64,000 nt of DNA. It comes from Temnothorax longispinosus. Taxonomy: Eukaryota > Arthropoda > Insecta > Hymenoptera > Formicidae. Shown here piece by piece: positions 42,151-50,404 of the stretch; position 1 is the stretch's first letter, and each line of letters opens with the position of its first letter. The position numbers were made by a program, and so were the translations under genes. The DNA is taken from the NCBI RefSeq assembly GCF_030848805.1, contig NC_092361.1, positions 12,699,444 to 12,763,443 of the forward strand, written 5' to 3'. Under the pieces are notes generated by a model. The model searched no databases and was not told where the DNA came from. It saw only the letters and a program-made list of their open reading frames with translations.

Positions 42151-42677
42151 TCGCGCGTGTATCGGGTAAAGTAACAATATACCGAGGCCATGTTCCCCGC
42201 ACGCTGTTCAATATTTACATCAACAAGATGGATATATTACCGGATTAAGATGACCCCCGTGGCTTTTTAATTATACAGGCCTCAGTGCGCCGGGACATCT
42301 GCCCTATAGAAATCAGGGCTCTCGATCCCCCGATCCGTTCTCCACCCCGCGTCAGCGATCCATTTCCCTTCGCTACCAGAGTATCAATTACATTGTTATT
42401 ACCTAGGGAGTAGCCGGAATATGCGGTCAGATCGCAGATAATACACTGGTATAAGAGCATGCTGCAACAATGAGACAGGTACACAGCGTTTACCGAAGCG
42501 TGGCCCTTGTCGTGCGAGTAGCGGCGATAGCCATCGCACGGTGCAACTATGCGTCTAATTTGGATCTGCCCGCAAAGAGGATGAATCTCATAAAAAAAAA
42601 GAAGGAGGGGTACGTGCCCCACGGGGCCCGGGCGTGTGCGCCGCCACGAGTGGTACCCCAAATACGTATGTACCGCG

Positions 42678-42686
42678 TATATATAG
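42678..42686 (+). promoter_or_regulatory. Candidate TATA box of the homeobox gene
   Basis: TATATATAG, 40-48 bp upstream of the chosen ATG (42,726), in otherwise GC-rich sequence. It would place the transcription start about 10-20 bp before the ATG, giving a very short 5' UTR. Confidence 0.45.
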
Positions 42687-42725
42687 CGAAGGGTTCGTCC
42701 TTCGGAAGATTTAGTGACTCTCGGG

Positions 42726-44319
42726 ATGACGAGCGAAGCACGAGACTCGTGGACGGGGACCACGGACTTCAGCATAGCCCGCATACTCGCGGACGATCCG
42801 CCGCCGGGCACCAACGTCGACGTCGCGCGGAAACGTCGGCACGAGTCTCCGGAATGCGATTCCTCGCGGCGGAAAACGGAAGCCGGGGAACGGACACAGA
42901 GACTTCGCGGGGAGCGTGACACGCTGGGCAGAACGCGTCGCGACGCTCTCGTCACCGTCGCGGATGAGCGACAGCGGAGTGGCGACCGCAACGGCGAGAA
43001 CGCGACGCGACGGACCGATCTCACGTGGCTCCAGTATACCCGGTACAGACCGCCGAGACTGCCCAGAAGGTCCCTCGCCGAGAGACGAGTGAAGCGACGA
43101 ACGGGCGACCATCCCCGCATCCCGTTCTCCTCGTCCCAGCTGCAAGTGTTGGAGGATAGATACCGGAGAGGCGCTTACCTGTCCAGGAACGACGTCGTCG
43201 AGATGTCCGCGACGCTGCGACTGCCGCAGAGCAAAGTACGTCGGTTGCAAGAGTCGTTCCTTTTCGTCGTCGCAGAGATCACAATCCATAAGTTTTTTGT
43301 ACCTAATGTCCATCTCTATCAACGTAGATTAATTTTAATCTCGGTTTAATCTTTAAGTGCACAGCTTTTGCATATATGCAAAACGATTTTCGATGCTCCA
43401 TATATTACTCTCCCTTATTGAAAATGCGCGGCTTTGCATATCTATAAAAGGCCTTCTCTGGCCCTTCGAACCCTTCTTTTCCTTAATTCTGGATTAGAAG
43501 ACCCAGAACGACATTATTTATTTAAAAAATGCTCAGAATGCTACGAAAAATTGCGTATTTAAAGATTAACTTATCTTTTATGTTTTTCTAGTTCTAAAAA
43601 TTAGAAAAAAATAAAAATTAAGTTAAACCGAAATTAAAGTTAATTTGCATTGATGCACGGAAAGAACGGTTTTGCTGGAGTATCTAAAAATTTAGCTAGA
43701 TACAGATCTGAAAATAATTTTGTTGCACCATTAAAATAATTATATAGAACACTCAAACTGATACCTAAAATGTCAAAATTTTTTACAGCATTATCATCAT
43801 ACTTCAGCGACCTACTATAATTATTTTGATGGTGCAACAAAATTATTTTCAGATCTGTATCTATAGCTATATAAATTTTTAGATACTTCAGCAAAACCGT
43901 TCTTTCCGTGTAGAAAATGGATATAAAACTTCCAAATGCCGTTTCTTGAGAAACACTTGTCCAAATTAAAAAAAATAAAACGTAAAAAGAGTTAAAAAAT
44001 CTTTAAAACGATGTGTCACTTAACTCCTATTGTCATTTACGATTTTTGCACGTTTGTCTCGTTCGATTTGCGGGTATAATTCGTATTCGATTTCGACGTC
44101 GCGTCGCGGTAATCTTCACACGGATAAAGCATATCCCTATTCTGTTGCTGATAAATAAAGAAGTTGTCCCGTGCGGCCAGTCCACTGCGATCGCGATCCA
44201 TAAAAAGCGATTATAGAAATCTAAATTTCCTCTTGTGTTTGTAGATCAAGATCTGGTTTCAAAATCGCCGAGCGAGGCAAAGACGCGAATCGTTGAATTC
44301 CACGATAGCGGCACGATGA
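42726..44319 (+). CDS. Homeobox protein, NK/Msx-like (possibly Msxlx)
   Basis: Two exons, 42726-43235 and 44245-44319, encode 194 aa. Near the N-terminus TDFSIARILADD is an eh1-type Groucho-binding motif (F-x-I-x-x-IL). A basic, Arg-rich stretch follows, then WLQYTRYRPPRLPR and a homeodomain beginning about HPRIPFSSSQLQVLEDRY. An intron splits it before helix 3 (exon 1 ends LPQSK; exon 2 starts IKIWFQNRRARQRRES), with Gln50 and Asn51 present. The protein stops only about 10 residues after the homeodomain. Layout and HPRIPF suggest the Msx/Msxlx group of NK-like genes, presumably a sequence-specific repressor; the subfamily is uncertain. Exon 1 is much richer in CpG than the intron, which contains a hairpin MITE. 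Confidence 0.8.
43656..43910. mobile_element. Hairpin MITE in the homeobox intron
   Basis: CACGGAAAGAACGGTTTTGC and the inner AGATACAGATCTGAAAATAA...TTGTTGCACCAT are repeated as reverse complement up to 43,910. Arms are about 90 bp and the loop about 75 bp. Confidence 0.85.
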
Positions 44320-44816
44320 CTCGACAACGACGATGAAAATCGGCGATGGTTCTTCTGGAAGATCGAGGAAATTTCGTAGTCGGAGCGATAGACGGATAAG
44401 TACATCGGGTCTGGACCGCGATGTCATTCCGAAATTTGATTTCCAGTGCCACGACTATTTTATTACGTGTCCTTCGACATTTTGTACAAATAAACTCGTT
44501 TACGACTCTAAATAGCGCAAAGTTGGGTAATTATTTACAAAAAGACCCCACCTGCCAATGACCTTGACCTTGACATATGTTGTCAAGGTCACCCTCCTGA
44601 ATGACCTTCAGAAGTTTTTAGCCGGCGGTCGTTTTTTATTAAAAAGTTATTAACAAAAAAAAGTTTGGCGACCTCACCGATTTTAATGACCTTGACATAT
44701 GTTGTCAAGGTCATGACCCCGAGTGACCTTCAGAAGGTTTTAGCCATCGCTCGCTATTCGTTAAAAAGTTATTAACAAAAAAAGTTTGGAAAATATAGTA
44801 TATATAAGTGCATATA

Positions 44817-44874
44817 TAGGTTAGTTGACGCGCTTTAAACACTTAAATACTTTTAAAGCGCGTCAACTAACCTA
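44817..44874. repeat. Perfect 58-bp palindrome inside the TIR element
   Basis: TAGGTTAGTTGACGCGCTTT AAA, an 11-bp spacer, then the exact inverse ending ACCTA. Confidence 0.9.
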
Positions 44875-44889
44875 TGTGGCATCTCGCAT

Positions 44890-45195
44890 ATTAACTTTCC
44901 ACGCATGAAAAGTTCACGCATACACTTTCCACGCGAACCGAGGTTTACGCACACCCCCCCCCTGCTGCAGGGGGGGGGTGTGCGTGAACCTCGGTTCGCG
45001 TGGAAAGTGTATGCGTGAACTATTTCGGGGTTACCGCACCTCCCCCGAAAGCAGGGGGGGGTGTGCGTGAACCTCGGTTTGCGTGAAAAGTGTATGCGTG
45101 AACTATTTCGGGGCTACCGCACCTCCCCCGAAAGCAGGGGGGGGTGTGCGTGAACCTCGGTTTGCGTGAAAAGTGTATGCGTGAACTATTTCGAC
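44890..45195. repeat. 83-bp tandem repeat with G-runs and inverted lead copy
   Basis: TGCGTGAACCTCGG recurs at 44,981, 45,064 and 45,147, an 83-bp period. Each unit ends in a run of 8-9 G after CCCCCGAAAGCA. One copy lies in inverse orientation at 44,896-44,970, so the array begins as a palindrome centred on CTGCAG. Confidence 0.88.
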
Positions 45196-45437
45196 ATATA
45201 TATTAGTTATTTATGCCTTCCAATACTCAAAATAGCTGCTATATTTTCGAAACTTTTTTTGTTAATAACTTTTTAACGAATAACGACCGCCGGCTAAAAA
45301 CTTTTGAAGGTCACTCAGGAAGGTGACCTTCACAACATATGTCAAGATCAAGGTCATTGGCGAGTGGGGTCTTTTTGTAAATAATTACCCAAAGTTGTCA
45401 TGATTTTATTTCTAGCTACATAAGGAAACAGGCTCTG

Positions 45438-45639
45438 TCTAACGAGAGATCATGGTTGATCAAACATAAATAACGATAGGGCACAGAGCCGCAACAAGGT
45501 GTTCGCGTTAAATTATTTTTATTTTTAATAGTATTGGACAATATCTATTAAAAATAAAAATAATTTAACGCGAACAACTTTGTTGCGGCTCTGTGCCCTA
45601 TCGTTATTTATGTTTGATCAACCATGATTTCTCGTTGGA
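45438..45639. mobile_element. Near-perfect hairpin MITE, about 200 bp
   Basis: Arms of about 95-100 bp: TCTAACGAGAGATCATGGTT inward to GCGTTAAATTATTTTTATTT, repeated as reverse complement with only scattered changes. The spacer is a few bases around GTATTGGACAATAT. Confidence 0.9.
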
Positions 45640-46657
45640 CGGAGTATAGATCGAAGTTGCAACGATATTCGAACGTATCAAAAATCACGCTAGCGTCTAA
45701 CAGCAAATTATCACAATTATGTTCGAAAGAGGAAACTCTCCGTTGTAAATCATCGAATGCGTGGCAAACAGCTTTATAATCTTGCTCGAGATGATAAGAG
45801 AGTTCCACGTTACAAAGGAATTTTTTTCGGAATAAAAATGTACGATATGGAGAATAAAAAGAATAAACATGATTCACATCGTATTTTTCCATTCCACGAA
45901 GTAAGATTGAGAATAGCATCCATATAATAAATAGAAATTTTTTATTCGACCTTAACTGGTTAAAACACATTACTTATATTAATTTGCACAAAGCGCATTT
46001 TATGAATGCAACTTCTTTGAGTAGGCATGGTTTATTTATCATTAATATTTAAAAAACTTGTTAAACATTATATATTTCATAAATTATTGCGCATTTTGGG
46101 CAGAGTTATACTGTACCTTGTATTAGTGAATATGAGGTGTACTGTGACATATATTTAAGCCAAATTTAAGGGGTCAATGGTTGATTGTCCCCTTGTAAAA
46201 TCGTTTTAAATTTGATCCTAAATGATTCGATTTCATCTAAGCATGCAGAACATAAAAAGTCATGATAAAGTCAAAGTGATGTTAAATAAAGTAAATTTAT
46301 GTTAAAGTAATTATTAAGTATAATAATTTATATCAAACAATACCTGCGTACTATATTTCGCTAACATAAAAAATCATTAATTTTTTTTGCTTAACTTGGA
46401 AAAAATTGAATTAAGGACAATTATCGTATAATTAATTAGGACTTGGTTAGGTGGCGTGCGAGAGTGGTTGCGAATTGAACGTGTGAGATAGTTATAAGTG
46501 GTAATAGACGAATAATTGTAAAGGCGAGGCGAATAGGTGTAGTAGGAATGAAAAGGTAGGTAAGATAAGGAAGTACGGCGATTGAAGGGAAAGGTAGGCG
46601 AACAATAGGAAAGGCATTAGAGAGAAGGAAAGGAACCGTCAAAGGAGAAAGGTTAGG
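45640..46657. other. Intergenic AT-rich sequence, no gene recognised
   Basis: A minus-strand open frame (to about 45,970) encodes about 110 residues, but its last part is transcribed from the arm of the hairpin MITE. I recognise no family and see no supporting splice context. The rest is AT-rich and featureless. Confidence 0.4.
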
Positions 46658-46975
46658 ATGGCAAAAAGGGCGGGAAGCTCGGAAGGTGTCGGTAAGGAGG
46701 GAATGAATAGATATGTGGTAAAGCAGAAGGAATCTGACTTAGATGGTAAGTCAAAAAGGAGGGTTACATTTAAAGAGAAAGAGGAAGTGCGGTGTGGGAA
46801 AAAATAAGAAAGGTTAAAGAGGAGGTACAGGAAAAACTTAAAGAGATTAAATGAAAGAAGAGTTGAAGGAGCGCATAAAAGATATTAAAAGGGAAGGGGA
46901 AGCTTGGGAGGAGAAAATAAATATAATTGAGGGGAAAGTAGGTGCGATTTAGAGAAGGAATTAGAAAAATTAAGG
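46658..46975 (+). pseudogene. Degenerate non-LTR retrotransposon ORF1 fragment
   Basis: From ATG 46,658 the frame reads MAKRAGSSEGVGKEGMN, ...KRRVTFKEKEEVRC, then a stop. Shifted frames continue VWEKIRKVKEEVQEKLKEIK and MKEELKERIKDIKREGEAWE. This Lys/Glu-rich coiled-coil style is like ORF1 proteins of hymenopteran LINEs as I recall them. Frameshifts and stops show it is dead. The purine-rich sequence upstream (46,430-46,650) is probably part of the same element. Confidence 0.6.
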
Positions 46976-46984
46976 AAAATTCCC

Positions 46985-47345
46985 GCTCTACGTGCCCAGA
47001 GCCACGCAACTGCGCGCACTGAGCCTCAAGCGACGCAATTCTTTCGCCCTGCTCTTTTATGATTTTTAAGAGCTCGGGTATTTGATCTAACTTGTGCGCG
47101 AAGCCGGCATTCACCGACTCTTGCTGCTCCATAAAGGCAGCGATCCTCCTATCTGACTGGTCAAACCTGGCAGCAAACCTTTTGTCCGATTCGTCAAATC
47201 TAGAGTCCTCTTGTCGGACTCCTCGAGTTTAGTGGCCATCTTCTTGTCGGACTCTTCAAGCTTAGTCAGAATCGACTGAAGGAGTGTGTCAGTGGGCTGC
47301 AGCTGCGCGGCAGAAGCAGCAGCAGCTCCCGCACCCGGGGAGGCA
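46985..47345 (-). pseudogene. Degenerate transposon gag/ORF1-like coiled-coil fragment
   Basis: On the minus strand: LEESDKKMATKLEESDK, a frame break, RFAARFDQSDRRIAAF, MEQQESVNAGFAHKLDQ and IIKEQGERIASLEAQCAQLR. The heptad-like repeats of FDxSDKR form a coiled coil typical of retrotransposon gag/ORF1 proteins. At least one frameshift, and no pol gene nearby. Confidence 0.5.
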
Positions 47346-47408
47346 GAGCAGACCCACGGAGAGCATCTCTAGGCGGCGGCAGTGCTGCCAGCTGCCAGCA
47401 TGCCAGTA

Positions 47409-47587
47409 AAGGCCTTCACACATAAAATCGCGTAAGAACGTAAAACGTAAGCGTAAGAAAATCGACCAATCCCAATCAAATATTGTGCTGTCCGTAACCA
47501 CAGTAGGGGGAAATACTTGATTGGGATTGATCGATTTTCTTACGCCTACGTTTTACGTCCTTACGACATTTTATGTGTGAAGGCCTT
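47409..47587. mobile_element. GGCC-terminal palindrome with TAA duplication
   Basis: AGGCCTTCACACATAAAATC and the inner GTAAAACGTAAGCGTAAGAA...ATCGACCAATCCCAATCAA are inverted at the right, ending TTTTATGTGTGAAGGCCT. TAA flanks both ends (47,407-47,409 and 47,587-47,589). The loop is around 47,480-47,510. Confidence 0.85.
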
Positions 47588-47589
47588 AA

Positions 47590-48346
47590 TCGGCCTCTGG
47601 TCGCATGGTCGCATAGGGAGGGGATGACGTACACAAGCGAGCGACCGTGTTCGTGTGCGCTCGGCACTTCGGCCAGCTTCGGCGGTAGAAGAGTGCAGAC
47701 ATACAATCTGCTGTCTCTTTCTTTCTCGCTATAGCTATAGCTAATGCCGCCAGCCGCGAGAATCGTACTCGCCGCTCGTATGTTAAATTCTTTTCGTACC
47801 TGTAAATAAATCTGTAAATGGAAATATATTCTGTACATAAAAAGATGTAAAATAATTAAAGAAATAAAGAATAGAAGAAGCGTAAATGATAAATAAATAA
47901 TAGAAATACGCACTCTTGGCCAACATGTCTACCTCTTTCTTCAAAGTTCCGTTATGAATTAAGAAAAATAACTTGTAATTAATACAAGAAAAATTGAATT
48001 AAAAATTAAATTATTTGTCCCAAATAGAAAATTAGAAAATATTTTGTTAGTATACATATATCAGTATATTTAGAGTATATTTGTCTACTTTTTACTCTGA
48101 TAATAGCAAATAAACACAGTAAAATTATAGGAAAAATATTATTTTTACAATAATAATTCTGTTTTTAATTTTCTAAATGAAAAACGGTAATCTCTTTCGT
48201 TATGAAAAAAATTTAAACAATTGCTTATTTGACAATTCAACAATTAATAAAAAATTATAATTCAAAAATAACGTTTTACACAATTGTAAAGCATATTGCA
48301 ATTATAGTGCATAGGAATATACACAAGTAGGTATTAATATTATCAC
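47590..48346. other. Intergenic AT-rich sequence between palindromes
   Basis: No gene or repeat recognised. Open frames on the minus strand are not supported by any motif. Confidence 0.4.
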
Positions 48347-48766
48347 AATATTAAACAAACAACTGTTTATATTTCCTAATAGTGTATACCCTAATACATT
48401 GAAAAGGGAAAAGTTATGCGCAGTGTCATTATTACAAGTGGTCTTCCGCACTACCTATGAGGTGCCACTAAAGGCCATTGTGCACGTAACAAAATTTTAG
48501 TCATGATCGTAAGGCCGTAAGAAAATAGACCAATCACAGTCGATTATTCTCCTTGAGCTCGAAGAATAATCGACTGTGATTGGTCTATTTTCTTACGGCC
48601 TTACGATCATGACTAAAATTTTGTTACGTGCACAATGGCTTTTAGTGGCACCTCATAGGTAATGCGGAAGACCAATTGTAATAATGACACTGCGCATAAC
48701 TTTTCCTTTTTTAATGTATTAGGGTATACACTATTAGGAAATATAAACAGTTGTTTGTTTAATATT
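48347..48766. mobile_element. 420-bp near-perfect palindrome with CCAAT core
   Basis: Arms of about 205 bp with only a handful of mismatches. They run from AATATTAAACAAACAACTG to the centre near 48,556, where GTAAGAAAATAGACCAATCA and its inverse TGATTGGTCTATTTTCTTAC enclose GATTATTCTCCTTGAGCTC. There is no loop beyond a few bases. Non-coding. Confidence 0.93.
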
Positions 48767-48892
48767 CCCTAAGAGCAAAAAGTCGACTTTAAGTCGACTT
48801 GAAGTCGACTTCTACCGAAACTGACTTGGCAGAGAAGTCGACTTTTTTAAGGACGAAAGTCGACTTGAAGTCGACTTTTTGCTCTTAGGGAA
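48765..48892. mobile_element. Palindrome built of AAGTCGACTT repeats
   Basis: TTCCCTAAGAGCAAAAAGTC...GACTTTTTGCTCTTAGGGAA. Each arm holds two or three copies of AAGTCGACTT, itself a palindrome. It abuts the 420-bp palindrome with a two-base overlap. Confidence 0.88.
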
Positions 48893-48990
48893 GCATGAGA
48901 TAATTGATTGGTTCATATGCATGTGCATAAGGAAATAGACCAATCCGTTTCTTTATGCATATGTTTATGCACCTATGCAAGTTTGTCAGG
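48893..48990. mobile_element. Short imperfect palindrome with CCAAT core
   Basis: TTGATTGGTTCATATGCATG...GTGCATAAGGAAATAGACCAATC, followed by CTTTATGCATATGTTTATGC. The stem is less regular than its neighbours. It shares the GATTGGT...ACCAATC core and GCATAAG themes with 49,151-49,305. Confidence 0.6.
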
Positions 48991-48993
48991 ATA

Positions 48994-49144
48994 GGGCCGG
49001 TATCACAGTCTCCGATTAACGTGATCCTCCGATTAAACTCACTCTTCGTCTCTTTCTAGGGAAACAGTTAGAAAGAGATGCAGAGTGAGTTTAATCGGAG
49101 GATCACGTTAATCGGAGACCAATCGGAGACTGTGATACCGGCCC
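48994..49144. mobile_element. GGGCC-terminal palindrome with ATA duplication
   Basis: GGGCCGGTATCACAGTCTCC and inner GATTAACGTGATCCTCCGAT...AAACTCACTC are inverted at the right, ending GATACCGGCCC. ATA stands at both ends (48,991-48,993 and 49,145-49,147). The right arm contains an extra AGACCAATCGG. Confidence 0.87.
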
Positions 49145-49150
49145 ATAGAC

Positions 49151-49305
49151 CTTAAAGCGGGGGACACACACTTCTGCACAACGCATAATGCGTAAGCATA
49201 AGAAAATTGATTGGTCCATACACATGTGCATAAGAAAATAGACCAATCAATTTTCTTAAGCTTACGCATTATGCGTTGTGCAGAAGTGTGTGCGCCCCGC
49301 TTAAG
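49151..49305. mobile_element. Palindrome, GCGGGG-CACACTTCTGC family, copy 1
   Basis: CTTAAAGCGGGGGACACACA...CTTCTGCACAACGCATAATG is inverted at the right, ending TGTGTGCGCCCCGCTTAAG. The core is AAAATTGATTGGTCC/AGACCAATCAATTTT. A second copy of the family is at 58,550-58,693. Confidence 0.87.
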
Positions 49306-49440
49306 CTCTAGAGCATGCGCATGTGACCCCAGAGCCTAGTGCGTGTACATACGTATGCGCTCCTGAATGTTCACAATGTGTGCAATCGTCACTATACATA
49401 ACTGGAATGTTAAAATAAAATTTTCAATAACTTACAGGTC
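49306..49440. other. Short spacer between palindromes
   Basis: Unremarkable sequence between two palindromic elements. Confidence 0.4.
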
Positions 49441-49594
49441 TTAGGGCCAATTTTACCAACCACAGTTAGCTTAACCGATGGTTAAAGTTAGCAGAATTGA
49501 CCAATAGAAATGAATCCACCCTGCTTTCTATTGGTCAATCCTGCTAACTTTAACCGTCGGTTAAGCTAACTGTGGTTGGTGAAATTGGCCCTTA
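49441..49594. mobile_element. GGGCC-terminal palindrome with TTA duplication
   Basis: GGGCCAATTTTACCAACCAC and inner AGTTAGCTTAACCGATGGTT...GCAGAATTGACCAATAGAAA are inverted at the right, ending GAAATTGGCCC. TTA flanks both sides (49,441-49,443 and 49,592-49,594), the 3-bp duplication typical of PIF/Harbinger insertions. Confidence 0.87.
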
Positions 49595-49600
49595 ACATTA

Positions 49601-50087
49601 CCAATCAACCACTAAACGATTGGTAAAAAAAGAATTTAAAATTCCCAACAGTCAAAGTGTATAGGCGCTAAAGAAGGTTAAAAATTTGTTGACAATTTAA
49701 TTCTTTCTTTTTAAAACACGAAACTACCAAAAGGTTTCAATGCGGTACCAAACATTATTGCCAATCAATCGCCAATCGATTTAAAAAAAAAACTACCACA
49801 AAGTGGGGGAGCTAAGAGAAGATCAAAAATTTGTTTTTTCGATTTTCTAAAGAAACGCGCAACCACACCAAAAATTTTTAATGCGGTACCAAACATTGCC
49901 AATCAATCGCCAATCGATTAAAAAAAAAAAAAAAACTACCACAGTCAAAGTGGGAGGGCTAAAAGAAAATCAAAAATTTGTTTTTGATTTCCTAGAAAAA
50001 CGAGAGACTACCGAACGTTTTGAATACGGTACCAAATACTACCAATTAACCACCAAACAATTGGTAAAAAAAAAAATATATCAATAA
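49601..50087 (+). repeat. About 140-bp tandem repeat, three degenerate copies
   Basis: GCGGTACCAAACATT recurs at 49,742, 49,881 and (as ACGGTACCAAATACT) 50,025. It is accompanied by GCCAATCAATCGCCAATCGA, A-runs, ACTACCACA and CAAAAATTTGTTTTT, giving a period of 139-144 bp. Several CCAAT motifs are present. It lies about 0.3-0.8 kb upstream of the CSN1 start. Confidence 0.8.
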
Positions 50088-50094
50088 TCCACTT

Positions 50095-50110
50095 GGGGGG
50101 GGGGGGGGGC
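50095..50110 (+). repeat. Poly-G run of about 16
   Basis: CTTGGGG...GGGCTAAC, an uninterrupted G homopolymer, rare in this AT-rich DNA and close to the CSN1 promoter. Confidence 0.85.
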
Positions 50111-50404
50111 TAACTTTGTTGAGGTCTCTATAAATCAGCCTTTTTTCTACCGTGTAATTTGGATATCCGCCGCGAGAGATCGCGAGTGACCAGCTTCGTA
50201 ATTTCGACTATGATATGGCTGCTCTTTCGTACCGGTGCGCGTCGGCCTTGCGCTCCGCGTGTGCGTGTTATGTGCGTGCGCATGTATTTAATTTATACAT
50301 GGTATACGCGGGGATCTCGCTCTTCCTCACGAGCGGTAGTCCTGGTTTCTATCGCGATAGCTACGCGACGAGTTACAGTGTCAATATAACGAATAAGGCT
50401 AATA

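Larger units (their letters stand above)
39401..42677. other. AdSS/homeobox intergenic region
   Basis: 3.3 kb with no supported gene. The first part (to about 39,900) is CpG-rich. The parts at 40,260-40,600 and 41,340-41,600 contain many short imperfect palindromes of the form TTTTGCT-N-AGCAAA. A GA microsatellite lies at 42,116-42,150. Open frames in the GC-rich part near 42,250-42,700 look like by-products of base composition. Confidence 0.5.
44523..45392. mobile_element. TIR element with repeated TCAAGGTCA sites
   Basis: The left end TTGGGTAATTATTTACAAAA-AGACCCCA is inverted at the right end (45,381-45,392 inward). The sub-terminal part, from the AAGGTCA-type sites to GTTATTAACAAAAAAAGTTT, is present twice in tandem at the left and once inverted at the right. 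TGACCTTGA or its inverse TCAAGGTCA occurs at 44,559, 44,565, 44,583, 44,687, 44,705 and 45,348. The interior has a 58-bp palindrome and an 83-bp tandem repeat. No ORF. It begins about 200 bp after the homeobox stop codon. Confidence 0.8.

Noticed and set aside
42470..42919. 149-codon plus-strand frame overlapping the homeobox start in another frame
   Set aside because: The homeobox frame has a recognisable eh1 motif and homeodomain. This frame has low-complexity basic content and no motif.
42245..43120. Long minus-strand open frame (291 codons) opposite the homeobox exon
   Set aside because: It mirrors the GC-rich coding exon of the homeobox gene, has Arg/Ser-rich content expected from antisense codons, and shows no domain or splice support.
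45608..45970. 120-codon minus-strand frame
   Set aside because: Its C-terminal part is read from a hairpin MITE arm, and no known family or splice partner is visible.
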